A stretch of 64,000 nucleotides of DNA from contig OW388302.1 in NCBI GenBank assembly GCA_936450465.1, positions 63,277,826-63,341,825 of the forward strand, given 5' to 3'. The DNA comes from Gibbula magus. Its lineage: Eukaryota > Mollusca > Gastropoda > Trochida > Trochidae. Below, piece after piece: positions 52,801 through 64,000 of the stretch; positions within the stretch are counted from its first letter, which is position 1, and every line of letters begins with the position of its first letter. A program made the position numbers and the translations under genes. The notes beneath the pieces are model-generated. The model worked only from the letters and a program-made list of their open reading frames with translations. It was not told the origin of the DNA and ran no database searches.

Positions 52801-53279
52801 ATAGTCTCCTACAATAAATGTTTGTCTTCATCATGTTTTCTGTCATTTTATAAACTTATTCAGGTTCGTTATTAACAGCTTATATCACCATATATACACA
52901 GTTAAAGATTTGTTACTACTTCTATGGTCTACAATGTTTGTTATTAGACATATAATACAATCTTATATCAACACTTATAATGGCCACCTCTAAATTGGAT
53001 GTTTGTTGTAGATCATATGGTTTCACACTCCTCTACCGTCTCCTTTTCTCACAGGTCAAGTTGCCTGATGTTTGTCTGATTCGCAGAAAACATGAGTCGG
53101 AAATTTTCGGTTTGTGCTCTCTTGAGAAGTAGGTGTTTAACTTAACTTAAAAGTGTGATTTAAACAGATTTTCATGCCGACTTTCACGTTGTATTGTTTT
53201 TTATTCAATTGAGCAAACGAGACAGTTGATTTATCAACTTATCAAGCGCCACCTCAGAAAGTAGCAGCCAACTTGTTTG

Positions 53280-53465
53280 TAAACATTTATGTCCCAGATT
53301 GAGAGAAGAGGCATACCTAACCTTATGTCCACAGCAACTAATACAAGTAAACATTGATGCAGTGCATCAAATCCCACGCAAAATATATCGTCATCAGAGT
53401 AATTTTGGGTAAACTGTCGTGGTTGGCATAAGTGCAAGGAGAAAGTTTGCAATGCCTTTATGGAT
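53280..53465. repeat. Fragment of the 121-bp-satellite element tail, inverted
   Basis: Reverse complement of 5270-5420 and 57310-57470: CATTGATGCAGTGCATCAAA, TCCCACGC, GGAGAAAGTTTGCAATGCC. Confidence 0.7.
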
Positions 53466-53471
53466 ATGCAC

Positions 53472-55186
53472 TGTTTGATAGGGTTCGCGACTTCTCAATT
53501 CCCTCCCGCGCAGAATCTGATCATCTACCACTCACTTTGCGTTTACGTGCGCTTCATACGGGTGAGCAGCCTGACCACAATGAACATAAGTCCTAGAGAT
53601 TCATTTGGGAACATGATAAAGTAGAGGAATTTAGACAAAATATTATTTCAGAAAATGTACAAGAACTACTCAATGATTCACTTGATTCAGCTGTTACTGA
53701 TATAGATAGAAGTATTGACTGAGAAACTGAAGCTCTTTGTACAGCTGCGGCCAACATGAAAAAAAGAAATTACCCCGATAGAACATTTGAAAATTCATGG
53801 CACGACGCAGAATGTAGAATTTTAAAAAAGGAAAGATGTAAATATCTAAACAAGTTCAGGAAAGTAAAAGATTTAGATTCTCTAAACAAATATCATAGCA
53901 GTAGGAACGCATATATTGCACTTTGTAGGAAAAAACTAAACCATTATTATAAGATAAAAAAAATAAAGTTAGAAAATAGCATACATGATTCCAAAACATT
54001 TTGGTTCATGCTGAAGACATTAAACGGAAAGGTATATTCGAGAAATAATATCCAAACTAAAGACTGGTACAAACACTTTAGCAACTTATTTTCCGAGTTT
54101 AATAGTGACGTTGATTTATATGGCCAGTGCGATAGAGAAGCAATACATTCTGATCGTACAGATATTGATTCATGTTTTGGAGAAGATATTCTTGACTCCC
54201 CAATCAGTAAGGAAGAAATATTACAAAGTATCACAAACTTAAAATCGAATAAATCCCCTGGTACAGATTCAACAATCTCTGAATTCTTTAAACATTCTGC
54301 CGATTTGTTATTGCCACTCTTAGAACTGATATTTAATATTATTTTAGAAAAGGGTTACTTCCCTAAAACATGGTCAACTGGTATAATAGTTCCAATTCAT
54401 AAGAAAGGTAACCAAAATGACCCTGAAAACTATAGAGGCATAACGTTATTAAGCATATTTACATCTATCATAAATAAGAGATAAGTTGAATGGGCTGACA
54501 CTTTAGATAATATAACAGAATCACAGGCTGGATTCAGAAAAGGATATTCCACTACTGATAACATATTTTTTCTTAATTCTATCATCCAAAAATACCTTAT
54601 AAAAAAGGACAGAAATTTTATGTTCTATTTGTAGATTTTTCCAAGGCTTTCGACTCAGTAAACAGAAATAAACTATGGAATTACTTAGATGAACAAGGCG
54701 TCAGTGGCAAAATGGGGAAATTACTGCGGAGCATGTATGAAAATGTGTGTAAGGAATAACAATGAATTATCAGATACATTTGTGAGCCAAGTAGGAGTTA
54801 GACAAGGCTGCATATTAAGCCCCTTCCTATTTACACTCTTCATAAATGAATTAGCAACACAAATCCAAACCAACTGTTCAAACGGTATCCAACTGCATCC
54901 AGATATAATACAAATATTCCTATTATTATTTGCCGATGACATCATATTATTTTCAAGCACAATTAAAGGTCTACAAAAAGAAATTGAGGAATTAGAAATT
55001 ACTGCGATAACTGGAAACTTAATGTAAACCAGGCTAAAACAAAGGTGGTAGTTTTTAAAAATGGAGGGAAACTCGCCAAAAACGAACAATGGTTTTATAA
55101 AGGAAAAAAACTAGAAACAACCACTTCATATAAATACCTTGGTGTGCATTTTACCAACCATCTTTCATGGTCAGTCCATACATCAC
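53472..55186 (+). pseudogene. Non-LTR retrotransposon (endonuclease end plus RT), frameshifted
   Basis: It opens in the endonuclease C-terminus (RVRDFSIPSRAESDHLPL, with SDH). Linker blocks follow (FENSWHDAECRILKKE). The RT reads NLKSNKSPGTDSTISEFF, IIVPIHKKGNQNDPENYRG, ITLLS, then a stop at 54481, SQAGFRKGYSTTDNIFF, LFVDFSKAFDSVNRNKLW in a shifted frame, VGVRQGCILSPFLFTLF, active site FADDIILF, and KYLGVHFTNHLSW, where it breaks off. At least three frame lesions; 5' and 3' truncated. Distinct from the other LINEs of the window; the clade is not assigned. It cannot encode a working RT. Confidence 0.85.
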
Positions 55187-55337
55187 ATTGAGGGTCGCAG
55201 CTACTTGTACCATATCCGATTAATGAGCACCGAAATTTGCAAAATAATTGATTTTGGTGTCCCAGAATTGAAATGTATTGTTCCAAATGTAACATAATCA
55301 CATATGCATGTTTCGTGACGTCATATATGGAATAAGA

Positions 55338-55420
55338 GGTGAGGTGAGGTGAGTTAGGGTTTAAGGCCGCTTTCAAGAGTATTTCACTTATATCGCGGCT
55401 GCTAGTATTATGGCAGGGAG
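55338..55420 (-). mobile_element. Severely 5'-truncated SINE (copy 11)
   Basis: 83 bp (GGTGAGGTGAGGTGAGTTAG to ATTATGGCAGGGAG), flanked by ATATATGGAATAAGA (55323-55337) and ATATATGGATTAAGA (55421-55435), 14 of 15. Only the 3' end of the SINE is present. Confidence 0.93.
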
Positions 55421-55530
55421 ATATATGGATTAAGATGGAGAATGCATTCGGAGCAGTGGATTCGTCAAAAATAATCAACTCGGGGCTCGTTGATTAAAGA
55501 AACTCACACAAAAGACTGACCTTCATAGTT

Positions 55531-55880
55531 GAAAATCTTATGACTTTTAAATGCCAGTTATGGTTAAATTAACATATCAGGGTTAATGTCTTTTGATCAT
55601 ATGAAAAAGTCACTTCTCCATCTCAGTCTTGTGGCAAGCATTTCTGCGGGTTTGCAGTACTCGTAGATATAATGTTGTTGAGGGCCAATTTCAGAATGTC
55701 TCCAGTAGGCTCATCAGTAGCCGACAGACAGAATCTTGGTCCAGCGCGTGCTCTAGTAATCGTGTGGTTATGTATTCTCAATAGGGGTCCTGTTAATTAT
55801 AAGCTGAAACCGAAAATCTTATGACTTTTAAATCCAATTTATGGTTAAATTAACATATCAGGGTTAATGTCTTTTGATCA
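55531..55880. repeat. About 70-bp direct repeats flanking a 205-bp segment
   Basis: GAAAATCTTATGACTTTTAA to GTCTTTTGATCA occurs at 55531-55600 and 55812-55880. The enclosed segment (55606-55811, GTCACTTCTCCATCTCAG to GCTGAAACC) recurs at 57474-57690, inside the long-armed element that begins at 55880. Confidence 0.85.
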
Positions 55881-56524
55881 TTCTCCCACGCCCTGGAGGC
55901 GTGGGAGTATAGAGATGGTTTTTCTCTTCGTTTGTGTGGGCCGCCATTTTGGTTTCCTCGGAAAGTAATGTCTAATAGGAAACGGAATGAGATTTCTTAA
56001 TATAATAAAAAATTTTACTTACATACATGAAACATAAACAGAATAAACAATATAAATGTCAGAACAAGATTAACAAATCATTAGCGGATGCTCATTTTCA
56101 TTTTAAAAACGACAATGTTCACATTTCGTATCCTTGATAAACGATGCGAGTGTCAGCACCGATACAGCGACAGTGCGCGGACAAAAATAGATTTGGTTTC
56201 GGTTTCGGTGTCACCATTGTCTGGGAATGAGGCCAGCCCAGGCCCTCAGCAACAAGTGTCTGCGTGACCTTTGACCAGGGAAGTAGATAAGCTGGTTTCG
56301 GTTTAATATGCTTTTTCAAGTGGCCCCTAACATGAATTAATTAATCACGTGATTCGTTGCTATTTGCAGCACGCGCTGCCAATGTTTTTAAAGCCGATTT
56401 AACATCTCTCAATGAAGAAGAGGATCTCATTGAAGTTGTAGTTGCCAAATTGCCATTTTCATTTAAATGTTTCATCCGTAGAAATACTTGCCAAAACATT
56501 GAGATGGAGACAGCAAGATAGTTA

Positions 56525-57240
56525 TCTTATATGCCAAAAGAAACTTTTTATTTCTTCAGATAGCTCATCACGCTACCTCACTTGCCAAAGAATATTAAGC
56601 TACTTTTTCATTTATAGCTATATAACTATAGCTACCAAGATAGTTATTATATGCCAAAAGAAACATTTACTAGTCATAACATTTTTGTTTTATTTTCTCG
56701 CACGTCGATAGAAACTTTTCATTTGTTTATATATATAGCTATATACCTATAGCTACCTAGATAGTTATTATATGCCAAAAGAAACATTTACTAGTCATAA
56801 TATTTGTGTTTTATTTTCTCGCACGTCGAAAGAAAATTTTCATTTGTTCATATATATAGCTATATAACTATAGCTACCTAGATAGTTATTATATGCCAAA
56901 AGAAACATTTACAAGTCATAATATTTTGTTTTATTTTCTCGCACGTCGAAAGAAACTTTTCATTTCTTCATATATACAGCTTAATAACTATAGCTACCTA
57001 GATAGTTATTATATGCCAAAAGACACATTTACTAGTCATAATATTTTGTTTTATTTGCTCACATGTCAAAAGAAACTTTTTTTTATTTGTTCATATATAT
57101 AGCTATATAACTATAGCTACCTAGATAGTTATTATATGCCAAAAGAAACATTTACTAGTCATAATATTTTGTTTTATTCTCTCACATGTCTAAAGAAACT
57201 TTTTTTATTTGTTCATATATATAGCTAGATAGCTATAGCT
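56525..57240. repeat. 121-bp tandem array (about 6 units)
   Basis: Units at about 56522, 56643, 56764, 56885, 57005 and 57129, same unit as 4701-5156. Confidence 0.95.
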
Positions 57241-57989
57241 TTCTTTAAAAAAATTATTTCATGAATAAATACAATCTCGCACTTATTAATGACTTGTCTC
57301 TTTCCCACCAATCATTAGCTCACCAGTTACACTGCAATGCATATCCATAAAGGCATTGCAAACTTTCTACTTGCACTTATGCCATCCACGGCAGTTGACC
57401 CAAACTTACTCTGATGACACTATATTTTGCGTGGGATTTGATGCACTGCATCAATGTTTACTTGTATGAAAGAGTCACGTCTCCATCTCAGTCTTGTGGC
57501 AAGCATTTCTGCGGGTTTGCAGTACTCGTAGATATAATGTTGTTGAGGGCCAATTTCAGAATGTCTCCAGTAGGCTCATCAGTAGCCGACAGACAGAATC
57601 TTGGTCCAGCGCGTGCTCTAGTAATCGTGTGGTTATGCATTCTCAATAGGGGTCCTGTTAATTATAGGCTGAAACCGAAATCGGCTTTAAAAAACATCGG
57701 CAGCGCGTGCTGGAAATAGCGACGAATCATGTGATTAATTTATTCATGTTAGGGGCCACTAGAAATAGCATATTAAACCGAAACCAGCTTATCTACTTCC
57801 CTGGTCAAATGTCACGCAGACACTTGTTGCCTAGGGCCTGGGCTGGCCTCATTCCCAGACAATGGTGACACCGAAACCGAAACCAAAACCAAATCTATTT
57901 TTGTCTGCACACTGTCGCTGCTGACCTAATTCCTGGACACTCGCATCGTTTCAAGGATACGAAATGTGAATATTGTCGTTTTAAAAAAA

Positions 57990-59757
57990 ATAGAGCCATG
58001 GGCTCTGTAGCTCATCAGGATTTGATTTATTATCTAAGGTTGAATATCTAAGTTATCTCAAGTAATACATTGTTAACAAGCAAAAGATAGGTTTTAGATC
58101 ATGACCCCTGTGACCCACATTTGGAGTCACAGGGTCACCAATCCTACAATAAAGAATCACCTTTGACCAAAGAGTCTCTACACAACTTTTCAGTTCTCTA
58201 GACCTTTTGGAACTGGAGAAGAAGACGAAAATAGGTTTTTGGGGTTGTGACCTCTGTGACCCCATTTGGGGTCATGGGGTCACGAAATCTACAATTTAGA
58301 ATCCCCATGGGCCAAGGAGTCTGCACACAACTTTTCAGCTCTCTAGACCTTTTGGAACTGGAGAAGAAGATGAAAATAGGTTTTTAAGGATGTGACCCCA
58401 TTGACCCCTTTTGGGGTCACAGGGTCACGAAATCTACAATTTAGAATCCCCATTGGCCAAGGAGTATGCACACAACTTTTCAGCTCTCTAGACCTTTTGG
58501 AACTTGAGAAGAAGATGATAATAGGTTTCTAAGGATGTGACCCCTGTAACCCCATTTGGGGTCATGGGGTCACGAAATCTACAATTTAGAATCCCCATTG
58601 GTCAAGGAGTATGCACACAACTTTTCAGCTCTCTAGGCCTTTTGGAACTGGAGAAGAAGATGAAAATAGGTTTTTAAGGATGTGACCCCTGTGACCCCAT
58701 TTGGGGTCACGAAATCTACAATTTAGAATCCCCATGGGCCAAGGAGTCTGCACACACCTTTTCAGCTCTCTAGAACATTTGGAACTTGAGAAGAAGATGA
58801 AAATAGGTTTTTAAGGATGTGACCCCTGTGACCCCATTTGGGGTCATTGGGTCACGAAATCTACAATTTAGAATCCCCATGGGCCAAGGAGTCTGCACAC
58901 AACTTTTCAGCCCTCTATAACTTTTGGAACTGGAGAAGAAGATGAAAATAGGTTTTTAAGGATGTGACCCCATTGACCCCTTTTGGGGTCACGAAATCTA
59001 CAATTTAGAATCCCCATTGGCCAAGGAGTATGCACACAACTTTTCAGCTCTCTAGACCTTTTGGAACTTGAGAAGAAGATGATAATAGGTTTCTAAGGAT
59101 GTGACCCCTGTAACCCCATTTGGGGTCATGGGGTCACGAAATCTACAATTTAGAATCCCCATTGGTCAAGGAGTATGCACACACCTTTTCAGCTCTCTAG
59201 AACTTTTGGAACTTGAGAAGAAGATGAAAATAGGTTTTTAAGGATGTGACCCCTGTGACCCCATTTGGGGTCATGGGGTCACGAAATCTACAATTTAGAA
59301 TCCCCATGGGCCAAGGAGTCTGCACACACCTTTTCAGCTCTCTAGAACTTTTGGAACTTGAGAAGAAGATGAAAATAGGTTTTTAAGGATGTGACCCCTG
59401 TGACCCCATTTGGGGTCATGGGGTCACGAAATCTACAATTTAGAATCCCCATGGGCCAAGGAGTCTGCACACAACTTTTCAGCTCTCTAGACCTTTTGGA
59501 ACTGGAGAAGAAGATGAAAATAGGTTTTTAAGGATGTGACCCCTGTGACCCCATTTGGGGTCATGGGGTCACGAAATCTACAATTTAGAATCCCCATTGG
59601 CCAAGGAGTCTGCACATAAAATTTCAGCTCTGTGGAGTCATTGGTTCTGGAGAAGAAGTTGAAAAAGCGAAAAGTTTACGGATTGACGGACGGACGGACG
59701 GAAGCCGGACACCATGCCATGCCATAAGCCCATCGGGCCTTTCAGGCCTGATGAGCT
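57990..59757 (-). mobile_element. 145-bp satellite element (copy 3)
   Basis: It begins at its tail TAGAGCCATGGGCTCTGTAG, carries about ten 145-bp units with some internally deleted, (GGAC)n at 59683-59702, and ends at its head ATCGGGCCTTTCAGGCCTGA, TGAGCT. It interrupts the right arm of the long-armed element in its TTTTAAAA tract. Confidence 0.9.
58110..59660. repeat. 145-bp tandem array (about 10 units)
   Basis: TTTTGGAACTGGAGAAGAAG recurs every 145 bp, for example 58207 and 58352. Some units lack about 12 bp around the GGGGTCATGGGGTCA palindrome. Same unit as 18736-20116, inverted. Confidence 0.95.
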
Positions 59758-59957
59758 AATAAAAATGAGCAGCTCCTAATAATTTGTAAATCTTGTTCAG
59801 ACATTTATATTGTTTATGTTTCATGTATGTATGTTAAAAGAACATTATATTAAGAAATCTTATTCCGTTTCCTATTACACATTACTTTCCGAGGAAACCA
59901 ATATGGCGACCCACACAGATGAAGAGAAAAACTTCTCTATACTAGGCGTGGGAGAAT

Positions 59958-60540
59958 GATACCGTTGTCTTCCGCGAAGCAAGCTGCGTTAGCGCGGCAT
60001 TCCTGTTTTTGACGGGAAACCGATAACTGTCAACTGACAGACGGACTACATCATCGAGTTCAATACGTTTCGAATTGGTTCATATAGTAGTTTACAAAAT
60101 ATAACACTTCGTGGCAGAAATAATCCTTGAGGTTATCGTTCTTTCCCCTCTACTCGAATTTGGAGCTTTAAGTCTTCCCCAATTGTAAATGAATGGTGTA
60201 CTGCTCGCGACTGAAACCGTTACTGTTTAAAACAATGAGGGGGGATATAGAGAACCGAACTATACACCGTTTGCCCACTAAACACACTGAAGCTGAATAA
60301 ATTAACTTATTAAAATTGCTATAGCTTGGACATGCGTGGGTATCATAGTGGGTGGTAATTGTTATGAAACAGCTTAAGCTTTTGAATCTTCACCTACACC
60401 ACAGATCAAAGCAATGTGTATTGATTTTGAACGCCATCAGCTCAGGCTGCCAAAATTCTTTAATCAGCGATCTTTGCACAGTGTCCCCTAATTTCTTTAT
60501 TTCCCTGAATGTCTGTTGTCAACATTTACTACCACATGGC
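59958..60540. other. Non-coding stretch
   Basis: No motif, repeat or exon supported. A 94-codon plus frame at 60352-60636 runs into the SINE head and is not supported as coding. Confidence 0.45.
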
Positions 60541-60808
60541 GTTGGGGGCGTTCGGCTTCGGATCAAGAGGTCCGTGGTTCGAATCCCGCCAGGGACACTG
60601 CAACTTTGCAGAAGAGAACTGTTCTACACGCAGTAAGGTTTGGGTGCAATGCTACACTGAATTTCAGAGTAGTACCACCCATGGTTCGCTAGTTCCAGCA
60701 GTTGCTCGCAATGCATAGCCACATAGCGTTGCGGGCTATCTCCCCGCAATAATACTAGCAGCCGTGATATGAGTGAAATACTCGTGAAAGCAACCCCAAC
60801 TCACCTCA
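60541..60808 (+). mobile_element. SINE (copy 12), lacking box A
   Basis: It starts GTTGGGGGCGTTCGGCTTCG with box A deleted; B box GGTTCGAATCC is intact. It ends in CAACCCCAACTCACCTCATC. Several 5-10-bp losses. Unlikely to be transcribed on its own. Confidence 0.9.
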
Positions 60809-61440
60809 TCACCTTGCCTTTGAAGCTGACCCAAGAGTTCGGAGGACTGAACAATGCTGTTGTTATTGTTGCATGGCCGTCAGACGGAAGAGCTGGAGGG
60901 CTTGCTCGGGCACCATCAGGACATAAACCCACAGCAAGATAGCTGCCTTTAACAATGGCATTTATGAGAAATATGCCACTATTCTTGACAAGAAAACATT
61001 GATCTTACAGATCAACACGGCGCCTTGAAAACATTTTTGAACTGGAAACATGAGATATGGTGTATCAATTTGCGGAACTACCAATTGCAATGGTATATTT
61101 AAAGGGGCAGATATATAAGTTTTGTATAGTAGAAATAAACTTAATAATAATAATTATAATAATACGAAACATGTACCGTAACATAATTAAGCATGCATTA
61201 ATGAGGTATATTTCTGGAATGGAACGTATTCTTTAAAAGTCGTTTCCACAAATATTAACAAGGGAAATATCCCCTTAAGATGATGGTTGTTTTTGACGAA
61301 AGCATCATCTTAACCTGTTAAAAAAGGAAAAACTCATAATTTAATTTTTTTACCATTTATTGGAAGATCATTCAAGCATAACATACTGGATCGATACTTT
61401 ACTTTGTTTTTTTATGTAACAGTTTTAACATATCTAATCT
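60809..61440. other. Intergenic, with a possible TTAA MITE
   Basis: TTAA-AGGGGCAGATATA (61099) and GAAATATCCCC-TTAA (61264-61278) could be the ends of a 172-bp MITE (61103-61274) related to that at 2467-2813. The inner ends match only partly. Otherwise nothing. Confidence 0.4.
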
Positions 61441-62075
61441 ACTAACAAATTGTTGAGACTAAGTACTTTTTGCACAGTTACAGACTTCTTATGTACACAA
61501 ATAGAAGTAAAAGAATCTATGGGACAGTTTGTGGTTTGGCACATGAAAATTGAATGATGTCAGTAAATACTGATGTTATGACAACTTTTTAATGTATTAA
61601 CAAATTGTTATTTTGTCTAGTTGCATCTGATGTACACAAAAGTAGTTTGTAAAGTCTATGGGAGAGTTTGTGGTTTGGCACATGGAAATTGAAGGTAGTA
61701 TTAACATGAATGTCTAGTTGCATCATATGCACACAAATCAAATATGCAAAATATGTGGGACCAAAACTGATTTAGCACATGAAAATATGAAGCTGATAGT
61801 AACAACTAAAGAAATTGAAAGTCTGTAATGTAATAACAAATTGTTCAAACAAAGTTCAATTGTCTTGTTGCATCAGATACGCACAAATCAAACAAAATAT
61901 ATGATTTAACACAAGAAAATGGAAAGATGGAGGTAGAGAGTGATGTAATAACAAATATCAAGTTTAACAAATTGTTAAGTCAACACAAAGTTTACCTCTG
62001 GTCATGTTGCATTTCACATGTGGGAGGAAATAACAAACAAAATGTATGTGATTTTGGCACATAAAATTTAAAAAC
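61440..62075. repeat. Degenerate tandem repeat downstream of the RPA-like gene
   Basis: TGTGGTTTGGCACATGAAAAT, ACAAATTGTT and TTGCATCAGATGCACACAAA-type blocks recur about every 150 bp, 4 to 5 times (for example GTGGTTTGGCACATG at 61530 and 61669). It lies beyond the stop codon of the minus-strand gene, so it may be part of its 3' UTR. Confidence 0.7.
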
Positions 62076-62149
62076 GAAAAGTAATACAACAGAAAACTAT
62101 ACTAATAATAATACATTTTTCAGACAAACTTCACAATGATTGCATCATT

Positions 62150-64000
62150 TCACAGGTTAGTGATGTTAAACAGTTTACACTTGTTTAATTTTGCAGTGAA
62201 ATTCACAGGAAGTTGGTCACACAACTCAGATATGAGATTGTCATTTGTTGACAAAGGTGACAGAGTGAACAATTTCCGGATATCACTTTCGAAGAGTGTG
62301 ATGTCATGTGTAGTTTTTTCTGAATCTTCTAACACAACTTTTACTCTGCAGGTGATTTCCGAAGTAGTTCCTGAACAGGATGGACATTTTTCCTTCATCT
62401 TTTTGCGACATCCTACAACACAAGTCGATAGAAATAGCAATATGATTGAAGAGAATAGAATCAAATGGCATGAATGTAACAAGATAGGCAATGAACAGAG
62501 AGGCATGTCACGTTGTGATAAAGATGACATGTGCCAAAATGGAAAGAACAAGAAATGTTTTCGAACGTCTGACGGACTGTTGGTTTTACTAGATACACAG
62601 TACTGGAAAGTACATACCAAGGTTGCTGCAGCATGTGTAAATTGCTGCATCCAAGATTGTGTCTATCTTGAAAGCGCTGCCTGGTGATGCATCGTCTTCA
62701 ATTTGGAAGTCGTCGTCTTGAAGCATGTCGTTGTCTTCGATCGTGACATCAAGCGTTTCATTTGGCAGGAACTGTTATGAAAGAGTGCAGATGTTGAACA
62801 ATGTGTGGACTAATTTAATTTATTGTTTAATAAATGATAGTTACAATTTCAGGTATGTTTGATTTTGATTTGTTATGAATCCTTTAGATTGGCAGACATG
62901 AAAGAAAGGAAGTGAATTGTAAGAAAGTAACAGCATGCAAATTTTACTTGAAACAGTATTAGTTTAGATTGTTTCTAGAAACAAAAACAGTAACTGAAAG
63001 TAATGAAACAGTGTATACATCATGTGACTTTAAGAATAAATACCTGACAAATTGTTGAAGATGTTGCTGTTAACTGGGGTTTGTCATTGTAGTCCTTCTT
63101 GTAAACAGCAGTTATTTCCACAATACTTTGTGGGAGAAAATCCATCACTGCATTCTCTTGGAATAGTGCTACTTTAGCTACTTTCCCACTGTTGTCCTTC
63201 AAGGCAATGGTTCTAACAGCTAAAGTCCCATCTCTGCAATGTTTGACTGGGGAGACCTGAATTAGGGATAAATATGCATTCTGTTATGATAGTTAATTGA
63301 TAATTGACTGGAATTTTCTAGAAATAGAGACACATTAAGTTGTAGATTATTATGTTATAATGTATCTTCTATTAACATGCTGCTTGCAGGATAATATACA
63401 TGTCTCTGCAGCAATTTGATATGAGATAATTTTGCAATGCAGCTTTATGAAAGCAAATTGATAGCATATGCATTATAGTGGATAGTAATTGTAATTTTAT
63501 ATGAATGTAAAGCAGTGTTGTTGCTAGAAGGGAAATTTTTGTTTCTTGTTTCTAAATTGTTTTTAATGTAGGTTACCTTTACTGATTCAGAATAGTTCAG
63601 AATATGCCAAAATCAATCCCCTTCCATTGATCACCTAAAAACAACACTGGAGAAAAAATATTATCTCATAATGACTACATACCTGTGAAATTTTCCCAAC
63701 AATAGTCGATTTTTCAGGAGATGTTAATGCTTCCTTAAGACTTCGTTTCATCCCTGTTGTAGGTTGATTTTCAGGTAATACAAAATTACCTTCCATAATG
63801 TTTGGGTCAACATTTACTTTGGCTGTGAATCCAATGGTGCTGCAAGAAACTACCCAATAGGTTTGACCCTTCTTCACAAGATTTTTCAATGAGTAGGATC
63901 TTCCTTCTTGGATCATAGGGAATTTGGTCTTTTGGTAGACCCGAATGTTGATCACTTCATTTTCATATGCTCCAATGATGTTGAAGTAGGTCATATGCTC
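62150..64000 (-). CDS. RPA70-like single-stranded-DNA-binding protein, partial, four exons visible
   Basis: Exons on minus: 64000-63683 (continues beyond the window), 63256-63044, 62771-62618 and 62412-62150. All junctions are GT-AG and phases agree: CAG|GTATGT, CAG|GTATTT, CTTG|GTATGT; acceptors ATTCAG, TAACAG, TTGTAG. Exon 2 gives an OB-fold typical of RPA70 (VSPVKHCRDGTLAVRTIAL, KDNSGKVAKVALFQENAV, PQLTATSSTICQ). Exons 3-4 give a zinc-ribbon OB domain like RPA70 DBD-C (YTCCSNLGCRKKMKEKCPSC, then VKVVLEDSEKTTHDITLF). RPA70 coats ssDNA in replication and repair, but similar proteins are also carried by some mobile elements and occur in many copies in molluscs. About 315 residues are visible; the N-terminus is missing. 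Product ends LFNITNL at 62150. A fragment of a related exon lies at 3297-3480. Confidence 0.85.

Larger units (their letters stand above)
55880..59957. mobile_element. Long inverted-arm element (copy 2, both arms)
   Basis: Left arm 55880-56400 starts ATTCTCCCACGCC. The right arm (57690-57985 and 59758-59957) is its reverse complement and ends GGCGTGGGAGAAT, so the arms are about 500 bp. Between them lie a 121-bp array and the DNA repeated at 5157-5420. The right arm is split by a 145-bp satellite element (57990-59757). No transposase is encoded. Flanks (GATC left, GATA right) do not give a convincing target duplication. Confidence 0.8.

Noticed and set aside
62136..62687. 183-codon plus-strand ORF
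   Set aside because: It lies antisense to exons of the minus-strand RPA-like gene, which has consistent splice sites, phases and recognisable OB/zinc motifs. The plus frame has no motif.

Overview
The window looks like repeat-dense nuclear DNA of a mollusc, most likely a gastropod. The grounds are spliced genes with GT-AG introns, low GC content, a tRNA-headed SINE, non-LTR retrotransposons whose 3' tails end in ACTC repeats, and several families of DNA elements carrying internal satellite arrays of the kind known from molluscs. No bacterial, viral or organelle gene layout is visible. Species cannot be named from the sequence alone.

Layout. 1-8.8 kb: non-coding DNA with a fold-back element, a TTAA-flanked MITE, a SINE, and a long-armed element (2831-5420) that contains a 121-bp satellite, a nested 152-bp satellite element, and a fragment resembling an exon of an RPA-like gene. 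8.8-13.1 kb: a decayed minus-strand gene broken by a SINE and by a second 152-bp satellite element that itself carries a SINE. 15.6-21.1 kb: decayed copies of a DDE-like transposase and a divergent companion ORF, then a 145-bp satellite element. 22.1-25.2 kb: a non-LTR retrotransposon with endonuclease and reverse transcriptase. 27-31.4 kb: SINEs, a companion-ORF remnant and a 434-bp satellite element. 31.4-35.7 kb: the best preserved mobile gene of the window, a two-frame transposase-like gene surrounded by ten copies of a 12-bp motif and possibly bounded by 24-bp inverted repeats. 35.8-37.4 kb: a second 434-bp satellite element. 38.4-40.5 kb: a SWIM-type zinc-finger pseudogene broken by a SINE and a LINE. 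41.3-44.2 kb: a 2.8-kb MULE-like element with 9-bp target duplications and two ORFs. 44.7-49 kb: further transposase, companion and Cys-rich ORF remnants. 49-53 kb: mostly non-coding. 53.5-55.2 kb: a second, frameshifted LINE. 55.9-60 kb: a 4.1-kb element with about 500-bp inverted arms, a 121-bp array and a nested 145-bp satellite element. 62.1-64 kb: four exons of a spliced RPA70-like ssDNA-binding protein gene on the minus strand, running off the window.

How the parts relate. The window records layered transposition. About 12 SINE copies and 10 LINE insertions of 45-930 bp share the same 3' tail, and most have 9-15 bp target-site duplications. This fits a SINE family mobilised by the I-group-like LINE whose longest copy lies at 39.4-40.3 kb. 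Nesting orders can be read directly (LINE tail in SINE; SINE in satellite element; satellite element in gene). Only the RPA-like gene and the 127-residue two-exon gene at 43.2-44.1 kb have uninterrupted reading frames with consistent splice phases. The transposase at 32.4-35.0 kb is open except for one frameshift.
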